NCBI GenBank assembly: GCA_029907315.1
Contig: JARYME010000025.1
Coordinates: forward strand, 1-34,772
Origin: Armatimonadota bacterium
GTDB taxonomy: Bacteria > Armatimonadota > UBA5829
Direction of reading: 5' to 3'
Length of the DNA stretch: 34,772 bases
Under the pieces are notes generated by a model. The model did not search any database. It saw only the letters and a program-made list of their open reading frames with translations, and was not told the DNA's origin. Both the position numbers and the translations under genes were made by a program. The stretch's first letter is position 1. The number at the start of each line of letters is the position of its first letter. This document shows positions 1-8,189 of this stretch, piece by piece.

Positions 1-564
1 GAACAGCCGTCGGTTTTCAGGCGGATAATTAACATCAATGCCGGATCCCAAGAACGCCACGGTTCTGCCACCGGCTTCCAAAGCTCCCTGATGGGCGGCA
101 GTGTCTATCCCCCTCGCGCCTCCGCTGACTATGGCGAGGCCCTTAGATGCCAAATCTCTCGCTAGCTTTCGCGCAATCGACAGGCCGTACTCGCCCGCGC
201 GGCGCGAGCCCACTATTGCAATAGACATCTTATCTGATTCCAGAAGCCGCCCACGGACGTAAAGAAGCACGGGAGGATCATAGATGTGCTTGAGGTTAGG
301 CGGATAGTCCTCTGATGAGATAGGCAGCAGCGTGACGTTCAGGCGTTCAATCAGCTTGAGGTCATTTTCAATCGCTGCAGGCACAGGCCCGAGAATCTTA
401 GCTACGACATTGTCGGTAACCCTATCGATTCTCCGCAGGTCCGACTCCGCGGCGTCAAAAACAGCCTGCGGGCTGCCAAAGCAATCCACCAAGGCTCTGC
501 CCACTGCTGGCGAAATTTCGAGTCGGCTGAATCGCAGCCAAGCCCGCAGTTCCAGTTCATCCAC
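1..564 (-). CDS. dprA: DNA-processing protein DprA (Smf), 3' end off the window
   Basis: Seen: reading the minus strand from a GTG at 564 gives 188 codons open to the window edge. The first ~75 residues are a helical, SAM/HhH-like region. They are followed by the Rossmann-like DprA core with 'IAIVGSRRAG' and 'VSGGARGIDTAAHQGAL', then 'TVAFLGSGIDVNYPPENRRL'. These are the signature segments of the DprA family. Known: DprA binds incoming single-stranded DNA and loads RecA during natural transformation. The GTG start is chosen because an in-frame TGA lies just upstream (about 9 codons) and no ATG lies between; no strong ribosome binding site is visible. It lies 97 nt downstream of the propeller lipoprotein gene on the same strand and may share its transcript. 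The C-terminal half, including any winged-helix domain, is outside the window. Confidence 0.93.
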   Translation of the reverse strand, partial: MDELELRAWLRFSRLEISPAVGRALVDCFGSPQAVFDAAESDLRRIDRVTDNVVAKILGPVPAAIENDLKLIERLNVTLLPISSEDYPPNLKHIYDPPVLLYVRGRLLESDKMSIAIVGSRRAGEYGLSIARKLARDLASKGLAIVSGGARGIDTAAHQGALEAGGRTVAFLGSGIDVNYPPENRRLF

Positions 565-661
565 TATACCAATCCGTAATAGAAGCGTTCACTCGAGGGC
601 GGATTCTCACCAACGAGTGACACGCAGCGTATGAAAAACTATATGCCCCGAAAGCCGACTC

Positions 662-2386
662 TCAGAAGGGTCTGGGTGCTCCGCTCGGTGGACCTTGCGG
701 TGCCGGAGGTCCTTCGAAGCCGGGAGATGGGGGAGGCGGCGGTGGTGGCGGCGCCTCTATGCCGGGCGGTTGAGGACCCGGAGGAGTCTCGGTGCCCGCG
801 GGCGGCGTCGAGGGCTTCGGCTGCTCAGTCGGCTTGGTCTTGGGCTCCTTTGTCTGCTTGCCGGTCTCTTCGCCCGCAACTACCCTGCGAGGCGGCGGAA
901 GACTGGAGTCCGTGATAATATACCATTCTTTGACTACTGAGTTACCGGCATAATCCTTTGCCGATACGGCGATGTAGTGCAAGCCGTCCGGTTTTATGTA
1001 GACAGCCTGCTTGCCAGCTCCGCCCACAGGAGTCACGTATGAAACGGTCGACGTTGGCAAATCGACAGTAGTCTCAACCGGCTGACCATCTAGGGTTATC
1101 GCGGCCGTCGAAAAATCCACGCCGCTGCCAACGTCGTAAAGCACAGCGGATATCTTTATCGGCGGTGCCGGAGACATCAAAGAGCCGCTGACAGGACTGA
1201 CCGAGTACACCTTCGGCGGCAGTTGATCAGCAGCATCTGGACTGAAACAGTGGAGAACGCCGTCGTCCGTGAGCACAAGCAGGACGCCGTCTGCGATTGT
1301 CGGTGAGGAAGCGGCGTCACAGTACAACGCGTTGGGCGTCGTCACCGTCGATGGAGAAATCGGATATCTCCATTTGAGCGAGCCGTCCTGCGCGGCAAAT
1401 GCAGCCACGACTCCGCGAGCTCCCGTAACCCACACGGTATCGCCTGCAACCACCGGACTGGACATAGGCGTTGCCTGCAGATCGGCTGGCTGCGTCCACT
1501 TAAAGATTGGCTGCCTGGCATTGGTCAGATACGCGTAGATCTTCTTGTCCTTGCAGGGAACGTAAACGTCGTACCCCTGAGCGGCAGGGGTGGCGGCAAC
1601 TTCCGCAGGCAGGGTAACGTGCCATTTCTGCTGTCCGCTCCGCGTGGACAAGCCGTACATGTTGTTTCCGACGGCCATCACGACGATGCTTTCCGTTATA
1701 ACAGGCGAGGAATCGGTTGGGGCAAGGGGCAGGCGAAAGATCCAGCGGAGCTTTCCGGTAGACTGAGCTATGCCGTATAAGTTGCCGTCCATACTGGCAG
1801 CAACGACCATGCCCGAACCGACCGCAATGCCCATCGCTATATCATCACGAGCCGTAAACACCCATCGTCTCTCACCTGTTTCCGCTTCGATAGCGTATAA
1901 CGACTCGTCATCCGCCCCTACGTAGATCATATTGTCTACGATGACGGGCGGACAGCGTATAGCGCCTCGCACCCGATATGCCCAACGGAAGGTGCCCGTC
2001 TCCGCATCCAGGCAGTAGAGGTTTTCGTCGGTCGCACCAAAGTAGATCGCGCCTTTGTAGTAAGCAGGGGTGCACTTAACGGAGCCTCCCAGTCCTTGCT
2101 CGCGAGGATAACGCCATTTGAGGGAGCCGGTTTCCAGATCTACCGCATACACCCTATCGCCGCAGGCAAAATAGGCCGTGCCGTTAACAACAATCGGCGA
2201 CGCAGCGTTGTTATCGAACTTGTTCGCCACGTACTGCCATTTGAGAGCAACGGGCAGAGCCAGCTGCTGAGACGTGGAGCTTGACTGGGTAGGGTCGTAC
2301 CTCGCCATCACCATTTCGGCGGAAGCACAACCCGCAGCGACGAGGACAAGCAGTATTACAAATATGGCTCTACTGCCAAACCGCAT
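662..2386 (-). CDS. PQQ-like beta-propeller lipoprotein with Ig-like domain and poly-proline tail
   Basis: Seen: 574 aa from an ATG at 2386 preceded by GGAGG at 9 nt; a longer frame to 2410 lacks this. The N-terminus is a lipoprotein signal with lipobox 'LVAAGC'. About eight repeats follow with the PQQ/Trp-docking pattern, for example 'LYCLDAETGTFRWAY', 'LYAIEAETGERRWVF' and 'AAFAAQDGSLKWRY', enough for a full eight-bladed propeller. After residue ~400 comes an Ig-like module ('SGVDFSTAAITLDG', 'GLHYIAVSAKDYAGNS'), then a ~75-residue Lys/Pro then Pro/Gly tail with a run of prolines. Known: such propellers include BamB and WD40-like docking proteins; PQQ binding itself is not implied. Inference: an envelope-anchored scaffold. 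A strong promoter precedes it (2470-2499). The substrate or partner is unknown. Confidence 0.85.
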   Translation of the reverse strand: MRFGSRAIFVILLVLVAAGCASAEMVMARYDPTQSSSTSQQLALPVALKWQYVANKFDNNAASPIVVNGTAYFACGDRVYAVDLETGSLKWRYPREQGLGGSVKCTPAYYKGAIYFGATDENLYCLDAETGTFRWAYRVRGAIRCPPVIVDNMIYVGADDESLYAIEAETGERRWVFTARDDIAMGIAVGSGMVVAASMDGNLYGIAQSTGKLRWIFRLPLAPTDSSPVITESIVVMAVGNNMYGLSTRSGQQKWHVTLPAEVAATPAAQGYDVYVPCKDKKIYAYLTNARQPIFKWTQPADLQATPMSSPVVAGDTVWVTGARGVVAAFAAQDGSLKWRYPISPSTVTTPNALYCDAASSPTIADGVLLVLTDDGVLHCFSPDAADQLPPKVYSVSPVSGSLMSPAPPIKISAVLYDVGSGVDFSTAAITLDGQPVETTVDLPTSTVSYVTPVGGAGKQAVYIKPDGLHYIAVSAKDYAGNSVVKEWYIITDSSLPPPRRVVAGEETGKQTKEPKTKPTEQPKPSTPPAGTETPPGPQPPGIEAPPPPPPPPSPGFEGPPAPQGPPSGAPRPF

Positions 2387-2469
2387 GTCGAAAATCCTCC
2401 GCAACAGCACCCGCCGCTTGGAGCACGCGACTTGAGATAAAGTGATTTCATCTCGGGTGCAACGTGACG

Positions 2470-2499
2470 ATTATAACCGTCGGCAAACACGCACGTCAA
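2470..2499 (-). promoter_or_regulatory. sigma-70-type promoter of the propeller lipoprotein gene
   Basis: On the minus strand TTGACG (2494-2499) is followed after 18 nt by TATAAT (2470-2475), a near-consensus pair. The predicted start near 2463 gives a leader of about 75 nt. The leader contains an imperfect palindrome at about 2435-2455 (GAGAT arms) that could be a small hairpin or an operator. Confidence 0.72.
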
Positions 2500-2648
2500 C
2501 TGAAGGGTGCGCAGTCTACGCATCTGTTAGACTGGTCCATTACTGCAGCGGTTCCTGGGTCAAATCAGATTACACGGAAGGGACATTGAAGGGGAATCCA
2601 GTATCGTGCAGGCAGAGTGCACAGACCTAACCACCTGTGACAACTCCT

Positions 2649-3383
2649 CTAGAACAAGTCGAACGTGACGACCACACCTTCCATCGAAATGCTGCAAGTG
2701 CCCTGCGATGCGTCTACGGGAACATTCGACACTTGCAGTCTCGCGGATTGGTTTGAAAGTTTGCCTATACGTTCCACGCTTCCCGAGACGCTAAGCAGCA
2801 TTTGCGGCGGACGAGTTGTAAGTTTCAACGTTCCGGAGAGCGTGTATTTTGCCAAAGGGGTATCCTGCTGTGCTCGAACCTCTGCTGCACCCTCCAACAC
2901 AAAGGAGTCCCTTGAAATCGAAAACTTCACAGGGACTAAGAGCCGTCCCAACCTGGCCTTACCTGTACCTGAGAAGCGTCCACTAGTATCTACGGATGCT
3001 GTAACCTCTGAGACTGAATGAGGAACCAGCCGTATTTCAGCTTTGCGAGTGCGTAGCCCACCGGCATCTAACAGATAGGTCCCCAGAAGCTCCGCACCGG
3101 ATATCCTTGCACTCATTAAAACTTCTGCTGAGATGTCACCATCGGACGAACGCCTCAGCCTTGTTTTCTGCCCTGGAATACCAGGAATGGAAACTATTCC
3201 TTCGGCTTCGCCAGAACCGTCGCTGTTGACGGTTCCCCGTATGTTCGTAATACTGAAACCACCAAGCCGCATCTCTTCGGGCCATTCCCATCCTTGGGCT
3301 GCACAAGGCGAGACGAAGCAAAGCGTCAGCAAACACGCGAATGCCGATAACGAAGGTATGCGCCTGTATATATCCCCGAACAA
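2649..3383 (-). CDS. exported protein of unknown function
   Basis: Not recognised as a named family. Seen: a Sec-type signal peptide (positive 'IYRRIPS', hydrophobic 'LSAFACLLTLCFVS', cleavage near 'CAAQ'), then ~215 residues rich in short beta-strand patterns with many Ser/Gly/Thr and repeated segments of the type 'SGSVERIGKLS' and 'LEGAAEVRAQQ'. This suggests a beta-structured, LptA/LolA- or barrel-like secreted domain. The TTG at 3383 is preferred: AAGGAG lies 10 nt upstream and a TATAAA lies just before that, whereas the in-frame ATG at 3440 has no ribosome binding site and would add an unusually long basic leader. The stop is a TAG at 2649-2651. It is divergent from the AICAR transformylase gene. 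The CDS is secure; its role is unknown. Confidence 0.72.
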   Translation of the reverse strand: MFGDIYRRIPSLSAFACLLTLCFVSPCAAQGWEWPEEMRLGGFSITNIRGTVNSDGSGEAEGIVSIPGIPGQKTRLRRSSDGDISAEVLMSARISGAELLGTYLLDAGGLRTRKAEIRLVPHSVSEVTASVDTSGRFSGTGKARLGRLLVPVKFSISRDSFVLEGAAEVRAQQDTPLAKYTLSGTLKLTTRPPQMLLSVSGSVERIGKLSNQSARLQVSNVPVDASQGTCSISMEGVVVTFDLF

Positions 3384-3697
3384 AGCAATGAAGCTCCTTT
3401 TCCGCGCTTTATAAGTCGTTCGGCGGTTCTCAGCGATCATTAGTGCGGATTTGCCGTGGTCGACCTACCATAACACCGACTCTAGAGAATGTCAACCGAT
3501 AACCCCTCCATTGTATATAAGACGTTTGTAGAACGGGCTATTTGCCACTGATGGGAAGGACTCGAGAAACAAATCAATAATTCTGTCTTGGTGGGCACTC
3601 GCCGGTGCAGCAGTTTTGCCGAGCAGCAGCGATGCCTGGGTGCCGTAAGCTCGGACCTACGGTTGTGCACTAACGTGTAAGGAGGACGACGAGCGCA
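3384..3697. other. divergent intergenic region, 314 bp
   Basis: Contains a TATAAA on the minus strand (3408-3413) placed suitably for the exported-protein gene, and TATATA/TATAAG (3514-3521) on the plus strand, possibly a -10 for the transformylase gene. Neither has a convincing -35. The strong AAGGAGG of the transformylase gene is at 3679-3685. No small gene with a ribosome binding site was seen. Confidence 0.45.
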
Positions 3698-4831
3698 TTG
3701 GGAACAGATTTCAGAGCGAAGTACTTCAGCCGCACGAAAAGCGAGTTTCCGGATGAGATTGAGGTTTTGGGTGTAACTTACGAGAAGGTCGAGGACTTGC
3801 GGTACGGGACCAATCCACACCAAGCCGCCAGCTTTTACAGACCTAAGGATTCCCAAGGTCTTCCGTTCGGACATATGGAAATACTCAAGAGCGGCAAGTC
3901 GGGTCTTTCCGAAACCAACTACGGCGACCTAAATCACGGCGCAAACATTGTCAAGTACTTCGACAGGCCAGCCTGCGCGGTAATGAAGCACCTGAACCCG
4001 AGCGGCGTTGCCGTGCAACCTGCACACACGTCGACCGCGCAGAATGGGTCAGCTTTGAGATCAGTCTACGTTCGAGCGCGAGATGCGGATGCAGTGGCGG
4101 CATTCGGCGGAACCGTGGTTTTCAACACGACCGTAGATGCGGAGACTGCGCGCGAAATAATGACCAGCGTGGTCGAAGTCGTTGCAGCACCAGACTTCGA
4201 ACCCGAAGCGGTGCAGATTCTCTCCGACTACGAAACCTACAAGATGAACAAGGAGATCAGGGTTATCAGGCTTCCCAACTTGATGAGCCTGCCCAAATGG
4301 ATTGGAGACGATGCGGCTCCGACAATAAAAGTCCTCGCTGACGGCAGCCTGGTGGTTGCTGAGCCCCTGCTGACAGGAATCAAAGGTGCACAGGATCTGA
4401 TGCCCGCGTCCACCAAGCATCCTCAGCACGGCGAGGTCACAATCAACAAGCTGCCCACCGAGGAACAGATCCAGGATCTACTGTTCAGTTGGTATGTGAA
4501 CCTGAGCGTGAGGTCCAACGGGGTTGTGATCGCGAAGAACGGTGTCACGCTTGCCGTCGGCACAGGACAACAGGACCGAGTATCGGCTGTCAGGCAAGCC
4601 ATACAGAAAGCGCGAGAGCGTTTCAAAGGCGCTGAGACACTGGAAGGAGCCGTATTAAGCTCGGATGCATTCTTCCCATTCAGAGATAGCGTAGACGCGT
4701 GCGCGGAAGCGGGGATTGCGGCGATTATTCAGCCCGGCGGCTCCGTAAGGGATTGGGAGTCGATACAAGCTTGCAACGAACACGGCATCGCGATGGTCTT
4801 TACCGGCGAGCGGTGCTTCTCGCACCACTAG
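3698..4831 (+). CDS. purH: stand-alone AICAR transformylase (PurH C-terminal domain)
   Basis: Catalyses 10-formyl-THF plus AICAR to FAICAR, the penultimate step of purine synthesis. Seen: 377 aa, all of it the AICARFT/IMPCHase bienzyme domain. Segments include 'DLRYGTNPHQAASFYR', 'MKHLNPSGVAV' with the catalytic Lys97-His98 pair, 'AFGGTVVFNTTVD', 'SNGVVIAKNGVTLAVGTGQ', 'VLSSDAFFPFRDSVD' and 'IIQPGGSVRD'. Bifunctional PurH is ~510-530 aa and carries an N-terminal MGS-like IMP cyclohydrolase domain; that domain is absent here and cannot fit in the 314 bp upstream. TTG start at 3698 with AAGGAGG 12 nt upstream; no in-frame ATG nearby. Genes on both sides run the other way, so it is probably transcribed alone. 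The symbol is used for the domain only; an IMP cyclohydrolase must be encoded elsewhere. Confidence 0.92.
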   Translation: MGTDFRAKYFSRTKSEFPDEIEVLGVTYEKVEDLRYGTNPHQAASFYRPKDSQGLPFGHMEILKSGKSGLSETNYGDLNHGANIVKYFDRPACAVMKHLNPSGVAVQPAHTSTAQNGSALRSVYVRARDADAVAAFGGTVVFNTTVDAETAREIMTSVVEVVAAPDFEPEAVQILSDYETYKMNKEIRVIRLPNLMSLPKWIGDDAAPTIKVLADGSLVVAEPLLTGIKGAQDLMPASTKHPQHGEVTINKLPTEEQIQDLLFSWYVNLSVRSNGVVIAKNGVTLAVGTGQQDRVSAVRQAIQKARERFKGAETLEGAVLSSDAFFPFRDSVDACAEAGIAAIIQPGGSVRDWESIQACNEHGIAMVFTGERCFSHH

Positions 4832-4886
4832 TAGGCCTGCCGGTATTTAGACCGCGCGTATGCGAAGGGCACGGCGCGGACGGCGT

Positions 4887-6536
4887 TTACGAAACTTTTC
4901 TGCGAGCACCCGTCTTTTGTTTTGCACCGCTTGCGCTTTCGGTCTTCGGCTTGGCTTCGTAGATATCGAATCCGACGCTGATGTCCCGTATGCTCCACCC
5001 AGGCTTGTACTCGATCATCTGAAGCACAATCTTTCCCTCGGTCGAGCGTAGCGCAGCTTTGCCCACGACTCGGTCCTCGTAGGATTCGGCGGGATCCCAA
5101 GGCGGAACCGCAACGTCGAACGTTTTGCCCTCCGCACGCGCGCGAGCCAGCTCCGCAGCGGGACGCGGCGTCACGAGCTCGAGGGTTTGTCCGGAACGTC
5201 CGATTGAGGCCACTGGGCCGTACCAGCGTCCTTGTTCAGGATCAGTAAACTTCACGAGAACCGAGTTCTGCGAGATCGGAGCGTAAGAGTACTGCGGCCG
5301 CGTCACTCCCAAGTAACCTCTGCTGGTCGGATTTGCACCAATGACCACATAACCCACGTTTTCGTACACAAGCTTTTCATACCTATCGTCCCACACAACC
5401 TGCCGCGCCAGAAGCCTCTGAAATCCAGGCAGAGGCGCATCAAGTTCCAGCTTTCCGGGGTCGTCGGGTGAGAAGGTTGTGGAGACAATCCTACCTACAC
5501 CTTTTTCAGGACTTGGAGCCGGCGGGTCATAGACGCCAGTTCCTTTTGAAATGTCTTGCTTCCCCAGCGGACGCATGGGATAGTATACGGCGGTCCACTG
5601 GTTACCCTGCGATCCCACAACCACTGCACGGGCAATAGGAGCCGCGGTGATATTCTCATAATAGAAATCCCAGCCCTTTGTCATCAACCAAACGACGTGA
5701 CCTTTGGCAAGCTGGCGGCCGGTCAAAAAAGTCACGGTGGAACCGGACACCGCTGAGACCTCAGCAATCTTGTAAGGCCTCGCCACCTCCTTCACTTCCT
5801 CTGGCGGAATAGGGACCCCCATCTTCTGAAGGAGTTCAGTCAGATAACGCTCTCGTTCAGGAGTCGGCGGATGGGAAGAGAAGATTTTCGGCGGCTCGCC
5901 GCCTTGTTCGGTTTGAAACCTGCGTATTTTACGCATCGCAAGAAGCAAGCCCGCCGGGTTGAACCCGGCCTTGTAACATAATTCGACCCCGACTTCGTCG
6001 GCCTGGCGCTCGTCGCCGCGCGAGTATTTAAGGGTGTAGAGTTGATGGGCGAGGTCCGCAATGTTGGTCCACGTCTCGTTGGCTTTTAGGACGGTCAGTA
6101 ACACGGCAAGCAGCATTTGCCGACGCTGAGCTTTCAAGAGAGCGTCTATAGCGTGCCTGCGATCCACGTGCACTATCTCGTGAGCCAGGACGCCCACCCT
6201 TTCGTCGTGCCGCAGCACTTCCCATAGTCTCTGAGAGAAGTATACGAACCCCCCTGGGACAGCAAAGGCATTCAATTCGTCGGTGCGCAAGATCCGGAAG
6301 TGATACTTTATTTCAGGTCTCTGAACGTATTTCACGAGCTTCTGGCCGATGTCGTTGATCTCCTTAATGGCTTTCTCGTCGGAGATCTGCGGCGTCTCTT
6401 TGAGGATTTGCTCATCGACTTTTTTGCCTAGATCGATTTCCTCTTGGAGTGAAACGGCACCTGCCGATACAGCCAGCAGCATCAGCACCGGCACGAGAAA
6501 TTGAAAGAGCGCGCGGCTATACCTGTTGACCAGCAT
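4887..6536 (-). CDS. exported M48-family metalloprotease with long C-terminal extension
   Basis: Seen: 549 aa; signal peptide ('LFQFLVPVLMLLAVSAGAVS'), then an M48 peptidase domain with the zinc motif HEIVH (119-123) and the third ligand Glu176 in 'DERQADEVG'; also 'NAFAVPGGFVYFSQRLW', typical of BepA/LoiP-like proteases. After residue ~270 the protein continues for ~280 residues with beta-rich segments ('VSGSTVTFLTGRQLAKGHVV', 'GRIVSTTFSP', 'SIGRSGQTLELVTP') and a Lys/Ala-rich basic end. BepA-type relatives carry TPRs in this position instead. ATG at 6536 with GGAG 7 nt upstream; a GTG one codon earlier is possible. Inference: periplasmic quality-control protease; the tail may bind wall or membrane. 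It lies 93 nt after the zinc-ribbon gene on the same strand and converges on the transformylase gene. Confidence 0.88.
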   Translation of the reverse strand: MLVNRYSRALFQFLVPVLMLLAVSAGAVSLQEEIDLGKKVDEQILKETPQISDEKAIKEINDIGQKLVKYVQRPEIKYHFRILRTDELNAFAVPGGFVYFSQRLWEVLRHDERVGVLAHEIVHVDRRHAIDALLKAQRRQMLLAVLLTVLKANETWTNIADLAHQLYTLKYSRGDERQADEVGVELCYKAGFNPAGLLLAMRKIRRFQTEQGGEPPKIFSSHPPTPERERYLTELLQKMGVPIPPEEVKEVARPYKIAEVSAVSGSTVTFLTGRQLAKGHVVWLMTKGWDFYYENITAAPIARAVVVGSQGNQWTAVYYPMRPLGKQDISKGTGVYDPPAPSPEKGVGRIVSTTFSPDDPGKLELDAPLPGFQRLLARQVVWDDRYEKLVYENVGYVVIGANPTSRGYLGVTRPQYSYAPISQNSVLVKFTDPEQGRWYGPVASIGRSGQTLELVTPRPAAELARARAEGKTFDVAVPPWDPAESYEDRVVGKAALRSTEGKIVLQMIEYKPGWSIRDISVGFDIYEAKPKTESASGAKQKTGARRKVS

Positions 6537-6629
6537 CACAAATCTCCAGTTTTGGAATGGCGATTTCCCATATTCACAGAGGAAAGACGCAGAAAACAGC
6601 GCGACGTTTACCCAGTTCGACGCCAGCTC

Positions 6630-6998
6630 TCAACGATTGTATCGAGCGGTAGTATCGATAGGTTCCGCAGGCGCCGGCTCGCCGTTTTCGTCAATGACTA
6701 CCGGCCGACGGCAGATGTCGCAGCTGAAGCGTGTTCTAGATCGGTAGACCTCATTCTTACTGGCACAATACGGGCAGAAAAGCGTACGAGTTGGCTCCTT
6801 GCCGAGAACAGACACATAAGCCATCGCGCCGATAAGGACGACCAAAGAGAGAATAATCACGGGGACACCGATTACAACCAGGCCGATTAAGGTAAGCAGA
6901 AGACCAATAAGTAGAGAGGAACCTGAGTACATAAAGACCTTGTGCGTTTTTCGCTCAAGCTCTCTGACAGTCGAGAATTCTATTTTGTGAGGAGCCAT
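6630..6998 (-). CDS. small membrane protein with cytoplasmic zinc ribbon
   Basis: Not a family I can name. Seen: 122 aa; a basic N-terminus, two adjacent hydrophobic helices (about 23-44 and 46-66), then a ribbon with two Cys pairs, C75-x2-C78 ('FCPYC') and C93-x2-C96 ('SCDIC'), and an acidic, Pro-rich tail. The spacing is that of a treble-clef or rubredoxin-like zinc ribbon. Start ATG at 6998 with only a weak ribosome binding site; 28 nt after the prepilin-like gene, so probably read from the promoter at 7903-7931. Inference: a membrane-tethered zinc-ribbon adaptor; no enzymatic residues are evident. Confidence 0.75.
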   Translation of the reverse strand: MAPHKIEFSTVRELERKTHKVFMYSGSSLLIGLLLTLIGLVVIGVPVIILSLVVLIGAMAYVSVLGKEPTRTLFCPYCASKNEVYRSRTRFSCDICRRPVVIDENGEPAPAEPIDTTARYNR

Positions 6999-7026
6999 AG
7001 CTCTGCTCGAGCTTTCTGAGGAAGAA

Positions 7027-7845
7027 TTAATCCAATTCCGTGTATGAATGCCAGCGCTCTAACTGCTGCAGCCGAGCCTCAAGATGCTCGACTCCCCTTA
7101 CTCGCGCTGCGTGGCCGTCAGCAAACAAGGTATTGCAATACGCCACCTTGTTTTCCGGCATAACATAGTCGCCGAGGTGCCAGAACCATATATCGCCCAA
7201 CAGTGCCTTACGTGCACTACTGACTACGGCACCCAGAGGCGCTCCGATGCGGGTTCGTTCGCCGTTAATTTCCACCTCTGGAGCTAGAGCTGTGCGCGGA
7301 ACCTTCGGCGGATTCTCTCCGGCGGAGCCTAGGTAATCCCGCTGGTTGGCAGCATAGTATTCGTAGCTGCAGCCGGTCTGACGCCAAACAGGCACACCGG
7401 CTTTTACACCCCCACCGAATCCGTCAAAAGTCTTCGGCAGTCCCACATCGCTGGGGCAACGAAAGACGCTGCGCTTGGAGTATGAACGAGAACCGTCTGG
7501 CAGTTTGGCCGACACCATACCGCCCGGTACAAACGGCACCAAGATCTCTTGAATAGTCTTCTGGCCGTGCGTTGCCGGTGAGCCTGGAATACCCCACGGC
7601 ACCGCTGCTGGGAACTGCTCATCGTAGTCGTCCAAATACATTCGGAACGCTACTCCCAGCTGGCGCATATTCGCTAGGCATTCCGTGGTCTGAGCATTTC
7701 GCTTTGCCTTTACCAGAACAGGAAAGCCTATCGCTGCCAGAAGGCCTACGATGGCAAGCACCGTCAACAACTCAACGAGCGTGAACGCTCGGAGGGTTGT
7801 CCTCGATTTGGCCGCGGTTTTCAGTTTTGAAGGCCACCCTATCAT
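7027..7845 (-). CDS. prepilin-like (type IV pilin/pseudopilin) protein
   Basis: Seen: 272 aa from ATG 7845, with AGGAGG 9 nt upstream; a longer frame to 7947 covers the promoter and is rejected. The basic leader ends at 'LRA|FTLVELLTVLAIVGLLA', the class III prepilin motif with Ala rather than Gly at -1, followed by the single N-terminal helix. Next comes 'CLANMRQLGVAFRMYLDDYD', a hallmark of the large prepilin-like families of Planctomycetes, Verrucomicrobia and Armatimonadota, and near the end 'LFADGHAARV'. Known: processed by prepilin peptidase and assembled into, or attached to, a pilus/pseudopilus. Family members are often scattered singly, as here. First gene of a probable prepilin - zinc-ribbon - M48 transcript. 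Confidence 0.88.
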   Translation of the reverse strand: MIGWPSKLKTAAKSRTTLRAFTLVELLTVLAIVGLLAAIGFPVLVKAKRNAQTTECLANMRQLGVAFRMYLDDYDEQFPAAVPWGIPGSPATHGQKTIQEILVPFVPGGMVSAKLPDGSRSYSKRSVFRCPSDVGLPKTFDGFGGGVKAGVPVWRQTGCSYEYYAANQRDYLGSAGENPPKVPRTALAPEVEINGERTRIGAPLGAVVSSARKALLGDIWFWHLGDYVMPENKVAYCNTLFADGHAARVRGVEHLEARLQQLERWHSYTELD

Positions 7846-7902
7846 CTCTCCCAGCCTCCTGCCCCGCCAGTATCCGGCGCAGCCACGGAAGGCTCCGTAG
7901 GC

Positions 7903-7931
7903 ATTGTACACCACAATTCTGTCAAAGTCAA
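7903..7931 (-). promoter_or_regulatory. promoter of the prepilin-zinc ribbon-M48 transcript
   Basis: On the minus strand TTGACT (7926-7931), 17 nt, TACAAT (7903-7908). TTGACA copies flank the -35 on both sides, giving three TTGAC(A/T) units starting 6-7 nt apart in about 19 nt. The predicted start near 7896 leaves a ~50 nt leader before the ATG at 7845. Confidence 0.68.
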
Positions 7932-8095
7932 CTGTCAATCCGAACACCGATCGGTCAGCAACTTGTTGCCCAGCTCATCAGTAGAACTATCAGTAGGAAT
8001 TATCAGCAGGTGTCGTCTTTTTCTGAACGGCTCAGCACCACCCGGATGCAAGAAACGTGCTGAACGACGGCTTTCGTGATTAGCAGATTCGGCCG

Positions 8096-8125
8096 TTGAC
8101 TTGATAGGCATGGCGGTGGTATCTT
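8096..8125 (+). promoter_or_regulatory. probable promoter of the SpoIIE-type phosphatase gene
   Basis: TTGACT (8096-8101), 18 nt, TATCTT (8120-8125). The -35 is good and the -10 is fair (4 of 6). Predicted start near 8132, about 58 nt before the ATG; GGAGG of the gene lies in this leader. Confidence 0.5.
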
Positions 8126-8189
8126 ACTAGTGGTTGCCTCGGACGTCGGCCGCGGCACCTTGCTCCAGGAGAGGAGGTGCGTCTGAAAT

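Larger units (their letters stand above)
7846..8189. other. divergent intergenic region, 344 bp, with two promoters
   Basis: Separates the minus-strand prepilin transcript from the plus-strand phosphatase gene and holds a promoter for each (entered separately). Between them, 7932-8095 shows no start codon with a ribosome binding site and no strong hairpin. Confidence 0.6.

Noticed and set aside
631-940. plus-strand frames over the proline-rich tract
   Set aside because: Arg-rich shadows caused by the GC-rich repeat in the propeller gene.
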